From NCBI GenBank assembly GCA_011109175.1, contig RDEW01000005.1:1614324-1678323 (forward strand): a stretch of 64,000 nucleotides of DNA, read 5' to 3'. How positions within the stretch are numbered: position 1 is the first letter of the stretch; each line of letters opens with the position of its first letter. The DNA is from Dicyema japonicum. Its lineage: Eukaryota > Dicyemida > Rhombozoa > Dicyemidae. Positions 25,477 through 36,814 of this stretch are shown here, piece by piece. The translations under genes were made by a program, and so were the position numbers. The notes under the pieces are model-generated. The model worked only from the letters and a program-made list of their open reading frames with translations, was not told the origin of the DNA and did no database searches.

Positions 25477-26980
25477 ATGGGAGAACCTGTTGAAGAAACC
25501 AAAGAAACATTGGGATTAGTTATTATTGGGCACATCGACGCTGGTAAATCGACTCTCTGTGGAAGACTGCTAGTCGAAAACGGAGGAATTGATAAGCGAA
25601 CTATGAGTAAACTGGAAAAAGAAGCTGGGGATATGGGGAGATCCTCATTTAAATACGCTTTCGCAATGGATCTGACTAAGGCTGAGAGATCTCGTGGGAT
25701 CACTATTACCTCCACCGTGAAATGTTTCGAGACTCAAAACTACAAAGTAACCATCGTAGACGCTCCCGGACACAAAGACTTTGTAAAGAATATGATTACT
25801 GGCACATGCAATGTATTCTACTAAATCGAAAATTCTAGGCTGATGCAGCGATTCTGGTGATTGATTCTACTCCCGGTGGTTTCGAGGCAGGAATTTCTAG
25901 TGGAGGACAGACAAGACAGCACGCCCAGCTTGCCTTCGCCTCGGGAGTGTCAACTCTAATTGTGGCTATCAATAAGCTCGATTCTGTGAATGAAGGAGAA
26001 CAGCAGGAAAGATACGATGTGATAATGAAAGAGATCGGTAACATTTTAAAAAATGTATTAATTGATATTCATTTTAGATTGGTTTTTTTAAAACTTTGAA
26101 CATGGTTCCTTACGTTCCTATATCAGCATTCTGTGGAAGAAACATTAGCGAAGCAAGTACATGCTTCGATTGGATGCCTAATTGGAAGTATCGCATTTCA
26201 AGAAAGGGTGAGGATGATATCTGGAAAGAGGGAGTTACGTTGTTGGATGCTATTGACAGTGTTGTGAAACCTCCTTCTCCAGCTGGATTTGATCTAAGAA
26301 TTTGTGTAACCGATGCATTCAAACATCCGACTGCTGGGGTTATTGCAAGTATGGCTATGCGCTATGGTATTGCAATAGTTGGGATGCAATTGTTTATGGT
26401 TCCTGCTGCTATTCTCACAATACTACGTTCACTGGAGCTTCATAACAAAGCTTTCAACAGTCTATGTTCGCCAAATACTGCAGGAATGGCATTAAAAGGA
26501 GTAAACTTGGGTGATTTGAAAAGAGGGTCCATGCTTGGGCCTATTCATAATCCTCCAATGTTCGTGAAGTCGTTCACTGCTAGAGTGGTGGTTATGCAGC
26601 ATCCTACAAAAATCAAAGATGGATATTCTCCTGTTGTTGATTATGGTACTTCACACACTGCATGCAAATTTAGAATAATTAAGGTACTCAAGGAATCCAA
26701 ACTACATCAGAAAATGGCTTTGGATCCTGAGGAAGTATTTTTGGCACCTGGGGATGTTGCTATGGTTGAATTTGAACCAATGGCCCCATTATTCATTGAG
26801 ACTTCTTCTGATTTTCCCAGACTTGCTCGATTTTCAGTGAGGGATAGTGGCATTGTAGTTGCTATTGGTAATTGTGAAACAAGACTGGTTCATGAAATGG
26901 ATGCAAGTTCTAAAAAAGCTCTTGAAAAGGCTCTAAATAAGGGTGCGGCGACATCCAAGGCTAAGAAGGCCGTCGAGTAA
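25477..26980 (+). CDS. EF1A-like translational GTPase, divergent
   Basis: Member of the eEF1A family, which carries aminoacyl-tRNA to the ribosome as a GTP complex. Two introns (25813-25838, 26 nt; 26055-26077, 23 nt) leave 485 codons, slightly longer than canonical eEF1A (about 462). GTPase motifs: G1 GHIDAGKST (canonical eEF1A has GHVDSGKST), [29 protein letters not shown] is the eEF1A-specific block. Domain 2 is strongly changed: the usual GTVPVGRVETG is replaced by [11 protein letters not shown]. Domain 3 keeps [18 protein letters not shown]. Open throughout, so under selection. It may be a paralogue with altered tRNA handling; the relatives eRF3 and HBS1 fit less well at the FEAGIS block. 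Confidence 0.85.
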
Positions 26981-27580
26981 TTTTAAATTTCGTTCTGATT
27001 GTTTCTTTTATTTTAATGGTTTTTTCATTTTAAATTCTCTTTATTTTCTTCTTTTTCAAAAATTTAATATTATTAAGATTCTTTTACTAACAAAATTTCT
27101 GGTTTATTCCAATTCATTTAATTAATTTAGGATTCACTTAAATTCAAGATTTTATTGGCTCACGTTTTCTACATTGATTTGTCTGAAAATATTGTCGATA
27201 TTAATTATTTTTTCAATTTTCTGCTTTTAATATTTTAACATGTAACGAGAATTTTCCACTTAAGAATAATTATATTACCACGTGGATTCATGTCGATCAT
27301 TAGTTCTACATCTAAAAACCGCTACATTCATCTGTTTTTATGCCTTTCTGTTGATGGAAATTATAATGTAACAATTGATGTATAATTCTCACAATACGAG
27401 ATCAATTGGGCCACTGACTTCGCTAAGCTTGTTCCGTTTTATATTACACATATTTAGAATGCAGTAGCTTAATTAATATTGATTGTAGTTTTAATTAAAT
27501 GGGAACATATTTATAAATTTAGAAATACTTTCAAATTAATTAATTTCTAAATTTATCATTGTTCTTGAGACAAGTGGAAG
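26981..27580. other. 3' flank, AT-rich
   Basis: Long AT-rich 3' region of the EF1A-like gene. No other feature recognised. Confidence 0.35.
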
Positions 27581-27589
27581 CATTATCGG

Positions 27590-27680
27590 AAATCACTTAT
27601 TTTCTCAAGAAACTAAGACGTCTAGGTACACTCAAGACTCATGACATCCGTGAAACCCAGTGGCTTATCCAGTGATTTTT
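27590..27680 (+). repeat. Repeat D copy, partial
   Basis: Translates as LKKLRRLGTLKTHDIRETQW then LIQ, beside QKKLGRLATLKSHDARETRW then LLQ at 59260-59330. The conservation is clearer in protein than in DNA. Confidence 0.5.
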
Positions 27681-27835
27681 TGAGACAAAACTAAATCAAT
27701 TCTGTCAGCGGTAATCGATTTATTTCCAAAATTTATTGCGAATTTAATTTTACGTGCTTGAATAACTCTTGAAAGTCTAATGATGTTCTTTACTAAAATG
27801 AAGGAACAGTATAGTAATAGGAATAGTAAGTCGTT

Positions 27836-27950
27836 TTGATTGCGTGGCTACTCCCTCTCAGGATGGTGAGCAAGCTTAGCTCGAATAGCCATAGCGCTTA
27901 CGGGGATCTCAAATCCGATTCCCTAGACGACTCGGGAATTTTAGGGTCGC
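27836..27950 (+). repeat. Repeat C copy
   Basis: GCGTGGCTACTCCCTCTCAG then GATGGTGAGCAAGCTTAGCT then CGAATAGCC. GGCTA pairs with TAGCC and, inside it, GAGC with GCTC. It ends with CCGATTCCCTAGACGACTCG (27911-27930) as in other copies. Confidence 0.65.
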
Positions 27951-27954
27951 AGGC

Positions 27955-28860
27955 GCAAGGAAACCAGACGTTTTAACCGCCAGCGAAACAACGAAAAATC
28001 TTCAGGTAAGATCGCATACTGTGCTCGTTTTGACCTCTCTACCTTCTCAGAACAGACTCCAGAGGCAATTTGATGTAGGTTACAAGTGGAGTATTTTTTC
28101 GGTGCAGTTGACGTCCCAGATAAAATGCTTCTCGGCTTCAAGTGGAAAAATGGTCATCCCAAGTCTAAATTCAAGCGAGCCAATTATTTTAAAATTCTAG
28201 TGGTACGCCTCGGATTCAAGGTTCATTATAAGTTTATAGACTACATTTGTTAAACAGGAAGTTGATTACAAGGATAGAGAAATTCCATTCGCGAAGTTTC
28301 TCGGTTACATTCATCCTATAGAGATGATAACATTATTTCTTAAACTTATTTTTTGCAAGATGACCTAGAAAATGAAGGATGACCTTATAAAAATAATCTT
28401 ATTAAGAAGATTTAAAAACCACGTATCCTATCTGAGTGAAATTTATGATGCTGAGTGAGTTGCAACTATATTGTTAATGCTAATCAAAAAACCTACCTTT
28501 ACGAAATTGCCATTAATCAAAGCTGTGACTTCATTGTAAGACATAAACTGTTAATTGTGGTTTATTGAAGTTAAACTGTATTTCAGGTGATATTGATTAG
28601 TCGCCTTGTGGTTTATTAATTTTTTTGTGGTTTATTAAATGCAAAAAGAATTTAACATTTGGATGAACAATTTAGCGAGTAGAACAAAAAAATCATTGGG
28701 CAAGACCGGCATACAGCATCGCCTAGACTTCGCTGAGAGAACATGTAAGGTAGGAAAAACTTATAGGTACGACTACAGGCTTAAAGAGCATGACCGGCGT
28801 TTTGGTCAGTAGAGAATTTAGGGAGGGAGTTTAGAATCCTCTTTATTAGCAAAAAGTAAA
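27955..28860. other. No gene seen
   Basis: Contains the duplicated phrase GTGGTTTATTAATTTTTTTG / GTGGTTTATTAAATG at 28608-28640. No coding homology was found in any frame. Confidence 0.35.
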
Positions 28861-28864
28861 GTTG

Positions 28865-28950
28865 TTATGACAGGTCTCCATTATAGGCTGTAGACACTGG
28901 GCACGCAATGGGAGTTACCTTTCATAATCGCGTGCCCAGTGTTCTGGAAA
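28865..28950 (+). repeat. Repeat E copy with 13-bp hairpin
   Basis: ACACTGGGCACGC (28894-28906) pairs perfectly with GCGTGCCCAGTGT (28930-28942) around a 23-nt loop, AATGGGAGTTACCTTTCATA plus ATC. A second copy at 55395-55495 keeps the loop almost unchanged but most of the stem has diverged. Confidence 0.7.
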
Positions 28951-28954
28951 ATTC

Positions 28955-29615
28955 TAGGTTCACCGATATTAACTGTCTATTAGGTGGGAATAGTTTCCTC
29001 ATTGATAAAATAATATGAAACATGGGCAGCTGGTTACATTTATTGTAAACAGAAAAGCACAGTAATGATAATTAATTGTAAAAGGAGGGTCAAAGCATCA
29101 GAGATGTTCTTCATTTATTTTGGGTGCATGCGAGTGTAGCCAATATGACGGCATCACTTGTCAAGCCAGGAAGAAATCGTAGATGTTGTCCATTATATGG
29201 GTCATAGGCGAGGATTATTTATCAAAACGTTTACTGACGGGTAAAAAACGTATGCATGCCATTCTCGTTAATGAATGCTATTTATTTGAGGGAACTTTGC
29301 TCACAGTTTTGAGAGGGAATGGTAACGCAGTAAAGCGGTGATTCCTAAGGCCCTCGGATTGTTTTTTTAACGTTAATTGAAACATAAAAAATTCAGACCA
29401 TGACTAAATATGTTGCGACTATATATCAAGTATTGGAAGAGTACCTCAGTTGAGACTTATTAGGCATAACACACACTGCGATTGTCGAAATGTTTAGATA
29501 TCCTACGGGAATAAAAGAATCATTCTTCGTCCCCACTAGCAAATTCAGTAATGAGAAAGACAGTCTCGCTCTTTTATCCTCAATCTTAGAAATTTTAGAG
29601 GTTGATGAATTTATT
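28955..29615. other. No gene seen
   Basis: No recognised coding sequence, repeat or structural element. Confidence 0.3.
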
Positions 29616-29616
29616 T

Positions 29617-29925
29617 ATTGACCCCAGATTCACCAAAATAGAAGTTAATAGTTAACAACTAATTAAATGTATCCGGTTCCCACGGTCGCAGAAGCAGACC
29701 TTCCAATATCACACGAGTCAATCCAGGAACAAAGTAAAGAGAAGAAAACATCCAGTGTTGGAAGAGGTCTCCGAAAGGGTAAGCCCAATCAGACCTGAAA
29801 TTTGGAAACAGGTGAAGTGCTTGTCTGGAAAAGGGGAGAATTCGTGCTTTGTACCGTTCAGATGGTTCTAAAACCTCGGATCCGGTCAAAATAGTGAATA
29901 TTTTCAAGCAAATTTAGATACAAAA
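29617..29925 (-). repeat. SINE-B copy
   Basis: The complement tail reads GGATACATTTAATTAGTTGT, a T/C-rich linker, GGTGAATCTGGGGTCAATAA. The body is diverged (complement of CCAATCAGACCTG and neighbours). Confidence 0.55.
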
Positions 29926-29931
29926 ATACAG

Positions 29932-30000
29932 TACGACCCCGCCCCAATAGAAAAGTGCCCCAAATATAGAAGGTGTCTCAAATATAGAGGGTATATATAA
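29932..30000. repeat. pogo/Tigger-like terminal motif
   Basis: TACAGTACGACCCCGCCCCA at 29930-29949, followed by AAAAGTGCCCCAAATATAGA, resembles the ends of the element at 12821-13857 (TACAGTATGACCTC, AAATTGCCCCCAAAAATGGA). It is probably a solitary end of a related DNA transposon, cut by the LINE-C insertion at about 30066. Confidence 0.4.
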
Positions 30001-30065
30001 TTCTTACATTTTAAAAACTATTATTTGTATTTTTAATAAAAAAATATGTTGTTTCGATAAAAAAA

Positions 30066-32240
30066 GAGGATTTAACTTCACAACGGGCTGACTCCAGAGG
30101 GTGGTCCGTACTTGAACAACTCTCGCCAATGTCGATCCTCAACAATCCGAAGACCCATACGAGGACGCCTTACAAGGATAATGAATGCTATACCTCTCCG
30201 GACCTTACACTTTGCACCACTAACCTAACTTCAACCATTTCATGGTCTGTCGACTATGACCTCAACTCCGATCACAACCCAATCATCATCGGAATCAAGA
30301 AGGCCATTCCTCCCGTGAAGAAAACTACGTCATTCTTCAAACTGGAGAGATTATACATCCTTCACAGACATAATGCTACAAAATTTAGAGACCAATTTAT
30401 TCAAATCTATTGACGAGATGTGAAAAAACCTGAATAACGTGATCTTATTGGGAATAAAACTATTTATCCCAAGATGCTCCTTCAGGGGTACAACGATAAA
30501 CTAGATCAAGAAACTAGAGCCCTCATCAAAGAAAGGAATCAGCTTAAAAGGAATTTTCTACCTTTCCCTGAGAGGAGAAACCAATTCAAGAGCCTCAACG
30601 ACGCAGTCGCTCAGAGGTTGAAGTCATCTCAAAGGAATGATTGGGAAAGCAGAATCAGAGATCTTTGCAACCATAAATCTATTCATTACATGTGGAAGAC
30701 CATTAAAAAGCTCGGACCATATACAAAACCCAAAAACACAGGCTAGCTAAATGTCCAAGAACTAAACAACCTTATGAAGTTTTATGTCGGAATCAGCCAC
30801 AAGAAATTCCTGAAAACCAGCCCTTCCTTTACGTCCACGAAGCCAAAAAGATCTTTTTCATTATATTGCTTATCACACTCCGATATTTGGAATGAAATCA
30901 AAAATACAAAATCTTCCTTCTTCTGAGGTCCTGATTTGATTCCGGCTATTCTGCTCAAACATCTTGGCTCAATTGGAATAGAAGCGCTCCGGAACATCTT
31001 TAACTTTTCAATAAACCACAACCAAATTCCAGACAATTGGAAACAGTCCAACATACGCCCAATTCTCAAGCCGGGAAGGCCGAAGAGCGACCCCTCTTCG
31101 TACAGACCCATTGCATTATTATGCTCATCCTCGAAGCTCCTGGAAAAACTCGTTCTACGCATCATTTACCCTGCCCTTCCCTTGCACATCTCCAACATGG
31201 TTTCTGACGAGACCGGTCTACATCAACTCACCTCATTGAACCAGTTCATTATTGAAGGCTTTTCTACAAAACCACATCTAAAATTTGCTTTATGCTTTCT
31301 CGACCTACAAAAGGCCTTCGATTCTGTATCCAGAAAAATCTCACTCAAAAGATATTTAGACTATCCATCAACTCGAACATAAAATTATGGGAGAGGGCGT
31401 GTATGCTTGGATGGAAGATTACTCCCCCTGTCTCCTGCCCTATTCAACTTATACCTTTCCGACATTCCTATTCCAGTTATAGACGTGATAAAGACTTCAC
31501 GAATGCTTCAAAAAAGTACAAGAACTCTTGTTTCAAATTCAAACTTGGCTACACCAAAACCGGATGAATATATCTCCCGGAAAATCATCCATCACTCTGT
31601 TTACCTCGGATAAAAAGCTGGAAGATGTACCGTGGATCTATTCCCGGACCTTTTACGATGGACCCAATAATTCTGGGGGTCACTTTTGATACGCCCATGT
31701 GTTTTTCTGCTCATATTGAGAAGACCATTGGAACTTGTTAGAGAAAAATTGGTTTAATCAAAACCATATTTGGTGGAATAAAAAAGCCATTCCCTGCTCT
31801 CGGTATTCTCTATAAGCAATTCATCGAACCAACAATCAGTCACGCCTGTGCAGCATGGGGAATTAATCTCTCGTGGACCAACCTTCTTAAAGTTGATAGC
31901 ACCCTATGTCGATCGGCAACTACCATAATGCACATCGCAAAGCTGAACAATATTCTACCCAGTCCCTTTTACCACATAATTGAGCAAAACAGTAAGAGTT
32001 TCTTGATGTTAATCCTTCGGCAGAACCTGTCGTCGACAGTCCGTCCTGTGTCAAGTTGCCAGAAGCACATCACCCAGTTAGCTTTCTCACGAACACTGTC
32101 CCCCGCTCATACCGTGAATATGTTGGGTCAAAAGTCCAACATCGGAAGAAGCTGAGAAAGCTCTTCAGGATTGTCGTGATCACCTAATTAATTTCAACGA
32201 GATTAACTATTTGTGTTTTTGGGTTAAATAAAAAAAACTC
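30066..32240 (+). pseudogene. LINE-C, 5'-truncated non-LTR retrotransposon
   Basis: Starts in the endonuclease (RADSRGWSVLEQLSPMSILN, THTRTPY, the LNSDHNPII catalytic Asp-His block). Linker QETRALIKERNQLKRN and the SIHYMWKTIKKLG block precede RT: DLIPAILLKHLG, IPDNWKQSNIRPILKPGRPK, YRPIALL, FLDLQKAFDSV. RT is broken near 31165 and 31380; the YADD region is lost. Thumb: IILGVTFDTPM-like, PTISHACAAWGINLSW. It ends TGATCACCTAATTAATTTC at 32178-32196 and AAATAAAAAAAA. APE-type, jockey/CR1-like. Confidence 0.8.
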
Positions 32241-32444
32241 AAGAAAAAATCAATTTTAGAAACTTGTGTTAATATTATTTGAAGGATTAAATCAAGAATG
32301 TGAAAGTACCTAAATTTAAAAAATCAAAAAATATAATTCTTTGATGTAGCAACAATGACCTTGCTGTGAGTTCAATTGTATTAATTTCTATTTTGATGAC
32401 TTTAAAAAAACCTTGAAATATCATATTTCTCATTAATTTGATAA

Positions 32445-32625
32445 TCCAGATTAAGAGATCTGGTATGTGCATGACACGGTTTGCTGGAAATGATGCTCCT
32501 CGCGATGTCTTCTCGTCTATTGTTACACGTCCTAGACATCAAGGTGTAATGGTTGGAATGGGACAAAAGGATAGCTATGTTGGTGATGAGGCACAGAACA
32601 AACAAGGGATTCTACGTTGAGTTAT
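32445..32625 (+). pseudogene. Actin gene fragment
   Basis: Sixty codons matching actin residues near the N-terminus: [20 protein letters not shown] then [20 protein letters not shown] then [12 protein letters not shown]. Actin's first residues are missing and the frame ends in a stop at 32618. Changes at invariant sites (KAGFAGDD to TRFAGND; VFPSIVGRP to VFSSIVTRP) show it is non-functional. The downstream side runs into the LINE-G relic. Confidence 0.85.
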
Positions 32626-32629
32626 CCTA

Positions 32630-35060
32630 TACCATTACGGATACCTGAGCTGACAGAAAAGAGTGAAAGAATATTCCCGAGACGCCATTTCTTGACGTGC
32701 ATAATATGCGGATACAAGAACAATAGGAAATATGGTTTAAAATGCTCATGCTGCAACGATTGAGCTCTGTGAGGATGAGCAAATCTTGCGCGGGAGCTCT
32801 TTCTTTATGGCATTCCGCAAAGTTCATAAACAATGGACCTTCAAAGGGAACTAACCAACAAATCGGACCCGTTCTCGAGCAGTCAATCTCTGACTCCAAC
32901 TCTGTCCTCTTAAACAAATCCAGCCTGTGAAAGTCCAGGATTCCGAAGGCCTTTCGGATCCCTGCCGCTTCATGTCTATCTTCACTCATCGACGATACAC
33001 TCACATCGAACTGTGAAGGTTTTTGGATAAGACTACTGAGCTTTGCTCCTCTCGCTCTTGGCCTCTCCATCAATGAATCCACAAAAAATGACCACAGCCA
33101 AACTGATACGTTCTGGAGGTGCACATAAGTTTAACATTTCCTCGACAATGAAGTACACTCAGAGTATTTATGAACACAACTTCACCAACTTTGCATACCT
33201 ACTAATCTTGAAACCACTCTGAAGATATCTATCAACGAGAGAGATGTGCGACCAGGGATTGTATCTTTTGCTGTCAGTAGCAGTGGAGGACTGGATGGAC
33301 TGCGTCCGGGCCATATCAGGGATCTGACGTCTTGTCCTACAGCTGAGGCTGGACATAATCTCGTCGAGTCGATCACTAATCTTACCTACCGTATAATCAA
33401 TGGGGATACTCCATCACATGGTCGGGACCTTCTTTTCTCTGCTTACCTACTGGCAATCAAAAAGAGTGATTGCTGCGAGATGTCCGTCCCATTACAGTTG
33501 GCAACTAAAATTGCTTCTAGGCTTGTCTCTCCACGGATCAGTGTGAATTATCTCCAATCCAACTGGGTGTAGGCGTACGTAATGGATGCGACGCCTCCGT
33601 GCAGATAACGAGGTGCTTCTCACAAGAAAACCAAAATAATCCGTGTTTTGGATTAAAACTGGACATCACTAATGCCTTCAATTCCTTAAGGAGAGATAGT
33701 ATCGTTGAAGTATGCAGCAAGCGAGCACCTGAGTTCATTCCCATTGTCAATCTTTCATACAGATAAAATTCCTCTCTGGTTTTCGGGAATGAGATCATCA
33801 AGTCGCAGTCCGGAGTACAGCAAGGAGACCCTTTGGGACCACTCCTCTTTGCATTGACGATCAATCAAGTCGTTCGTTCCGTCGATACTGAATTCAACCT
33901 ATGGTATCTCGATGACGGAAATTAGAGGGACACGGAGAAATGCTTATAACAGTCTATCGCACTTGGTACCTGCCTTACATGATGAGGTTAACATAAAAAC
34001 TCATCAATATTTCATACCTGGAAAACAATTTCCTCCGCGTGACAGGATTATTTAACAGTCTATTACCAGGCATATCTGTCGTCCTCGTGAGCAAATCTAT
34101 TTTCTTGGATGCCCACTCGGCAATGCAGAATTACGGAAACACCTTCAGTCCAAAGCGGAAGAGCTTTCCCGTTTTTCGAAAAGAATCCCACACATCTTTT
34201 TTCCTCATGAGGAGAAGCTTATGTTTGCCAAAATTGCAATACGCTCTGCAATGTTCCCCGTGCTTCGGCCATCGAGATAGGCTACTGAGTCTGGATCAGA
34301 CGCTAAGGCAAACAGTCGAGTCACTACTAAATTTACGTTTTGACGAACTGAGTTGGACACAATGCAAACTTCCTTCAAGTCTTGGAGGAGTTGGCATAAG
34401 CTCGGCTTTAGAGATCGCCCATCCGGCATACCTATCGTCGTTTTCGAGCTGCAATCATCTCGTCCGGGAAATCCTACGTCAACCTACTGGACTTTCCTTG
34501 GACAGAGTATTTGACGAAGCTTGCTTGCAGTGGAGGGAAGTAGGATTTCCGATCCTAGATGATCTCTCAAATCAGAACAAATGAGACGAAATTTCCTGCA
34601 AAGCTATCGTTGATGGCTTAAAGCCAAAGTTGAACCAACACCGGCTGTTTGCTATCTGCTGCACGACAAGGGAGTGGTGCATGGCTCCACGCACTTCCAT
34701 GTTCTTCTTTCGGAAATCTTATGGATGACGACTATGTGAGAATCGGATTAGCACAACGATTGGGAATTGACGTCTACCAGAAACACAAATGCCGTTGTGG
34801 AGAATAGTTGACACCAAAGGACTACATTCTTTTTTTGAAAAAGAAGCTTTTCCCATATCCACACAGAAAATCATTTGTCTGGGATGTAACCTGTGTGGAT
34901 ACCTTCTCCACTTCGCTCCTTCTGAAGGTGCTGCCAAAAAATGAACCCCGCGAATCGTTCTGGCTAAGTCAACAAGTCGGGATTGTCGTATTCATGGAAA
35001 AAGCATACGCAATCATATCTGTAAAGGCTCACTGATTTCTTTATTGTCTCTTTTTTCAGT
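32630..35060 (+). pseudogene. LINE-G relic (GVQQGDPLGP-type RT)
   Basis: Reverse-transcriptase relic of a non-LTR group distinct from A to F. Readable in order: a Cys-rich N-terminal piece (CIICGYKNNRKYGLKCSCC), SSGGLDGLRPGHIRDL, SAYLLAIKKSD, LKLDITNAFNSLRRDSIVEV, KSQSGVQQGDPLGPLLFALT, FNLWYLDDGN (the active site is YLDD), ELSWTQCKLPSSLGGVGISS, AWLHALP-like, YVRIGLAQRLGIDVYQKHKC with a CRCGE zinc-like end, and FVWDVTCVDTFSTS (nuclease-like C-terminus). Frame changes are frequent. The order matches a widespread invertebrate LINE group with a C-terminal domain beyond RT. Confidence 0.7.
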
Positions 35061-35109
35061 AATAAAAAAACTTTTTGATTAAAAAAATTAAAAGATAATA
35101 ACTAAATGA

Positions 35110-35215
35110 ATGTAGAAGCTATTCCCTCTCAAAATTGCAATCGAAATTCGCTCCAAAAGCTCTTGGAGATCGCCAGAACGTGTGGAAATCCCAAGTCGAC
35201 CCAGAAATTCCAGTT
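35110..35215 (+). repeat. Repeat C copy, partial
   Basis: GCTATTCCCTCTCAAAATTG, AATTCGCTCCAAAAGCTC and GTGTGGAAATCCCAAGTCGA align with the more complete copy at 35695. Confidence 0.5.
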
Positions 35216-35694
35216 TCGAGGGTACAATGAAACCGGAAACCACAGCAAGAGGAGTAAAGTCCGCTGGAGTGTATTTCATATGATTATTTTATGTCCCCCA
35301 AAGGGAAAGCCAAAAACCTAAAGCGGCTGAAATATGATGACCACCCCCATGACCTTAAGTTTGTTTTTCTCGCTGTGGAAAAATCTGGAACCCTCTGACA
35401 TTTTCCCCCACCTTTTTCGGTCGATTTGGAAGTCTAATCTTGGCTAGATCGGTAATTTCTGAGAACACCGATGGCTGTTTGAGTGTATCTCCATCGCAGT
35501 CCTTAGATAACATTGTCATGTAGTCAGGGTCTCAGCCATATAACTCCTCCGAAGTTGAATAATAATTTGTTATTTTGTTATTTCTAGGATTTTTAACTAT
35601 TTTTTGTATTTATTTAAATAAAAAAAACAGACAAATTTGTAACCAATTTTTTATACGATTTTTTTATTTAAATAATAGAGAAACAGTCATCCGA

Positions 35695-35815
35695 GAGTCA
35701 CATAGCAGCCGCTTGGCTATTCCCTCTCAGAACGGAAAGCGAAATTCGCTCAAATAGCCAGCAACGCTCATGAGGATCCCCCGTTCGTGTAGAAATCCGA
35801 TTCCCTGGACCAGTT
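35695..35815 (+). repeat. Repeat C copy, best preserved
   Basis: GGCTATT (35715-35721) pairs with AATAGCC (35753-35759), with an inner GCGAA/TTCGC pair. AGCAACGCTCATGAGGATCC, GTTCGTGTAGAAATCCGATT and CCCTGGAC follow. The sequence continues into CAGTTTTTCTCAACCTTTCT (35811-35830), which looks like a hAT transposon end. Confidence 0.7.
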
Positions 35816-35960
35816 TTTCTCAACCTTTCTTCGTATTGGCCCTATAATGATGTCCACCTCATCGTTGAGAATAAATGATAACTTCCTAAAATGGCGTTGT
35901 CTTCTGGAAGCCCCCTTGACGAGGAGATTCTTGTCAGGAAGAGGGGAGAATTCGTTAACA

Positions 35961-36033
35961 CGTGCAAAATGAAGTTTTTATAACGAAATCTTGCTGAAGG
36001 AATTTTAAAGTCTCCACCAATGCAACAATCCAC
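35961..36033 (-). pseudogene. Detached thrombospondin-repeat exon relic
   Basis: On the complement, about 62 bp differ at only 7 positions from the TSR exon of the membrane-protein gene at 37740-37805 (CCIGGDFKIPSARFRYKNFI against SCIDGDCKTPSARFRYRNCI). It lies about 800 bp beyond the 3' end of that gene. Two of the Cys codons are lost, so it is not functional as a TSR. Confidence 0.75.
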
Positions 36034-36039
36034 GACTCA

Positions 36040-36814
36040 ATCACTGCCCTAGACGACTCCATTTACTATTTATTTCAACTTTTTTAATAATATTTAGGCA
36101 AAATAAAAATGGACGACTTATTAACGTAAGAATGAGATAAATCGTCCAAACTTATTTATGTCAACTTCTATGACATAATAGCCGTGGTTATCTGTACTGA
36201 TAGGAACTAAATCAATTCATTATGATTGCTGGCTATGAGTGAAGCGAACTGCGCTGCTAGTGTGGGATTTAAATACAATCAGTAGAATTGAAGAAAAACC
36301 GGAGAGCATGGTGATGATTTAATTTATCAATAAAAATAGGTTATTTTAGAAACTAATTATTTAATTCCCACCGACTTTATTGATGCGGCGTTTCCCTCGG
36401 GGCCGCTGTGAGGAAGATCAAGGACTTGTTGCTCATCACTCCAGTTGTCTCGATAGCAATCGTGCGGAAGGCCGAGGAGTCTTTTATACTTCTTTTCTTT
36501 AGCTTTCTCTGTTTTTTTTAAAGTACCTTTACCGCGCTCCCGATGATGTTAGTGGGGAACAGAGAGTCAACACATGTTGCATTCCGAACTAACGATTTCA
36601 AACGAAAGATTATTAGTTCTTCTTGTCGCTTTCCATCTCCCCTATCCAGGGCTCCAGTATGGGAGGGTGTGTATGATGATTGAATATGAAAGTGTCTGAA
36701 AAATACTTAATCTCTGCTTTTCGACAATTTTGATTTATAGAATAAACGCCACATTTTAAAAGTTAAAAGCATGATGCAATAAAAATTATAAAAATTAATT
36801 TCCATCCGTGAATT
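36040..36814. other. 3' flank of the TSR/Ig gene with a diverged repeat D copy
   Basis: At about 36370-36480 the complement reads HDCYRDNWSDEQQVLDLPHS then GPEGNAASI, similar to HDARETRWLLQ and RGNATSI of repeat D at 59260. Otherwise no gene seen. Confidence 0.4.

Noticed and set aside
32627-33124. 165-codon open frame on the minus strand
   Set aside because: It runs antisense to the LINE-G relic, has no recognisable family, and the plus strand carries the matching LINE-G pieces.
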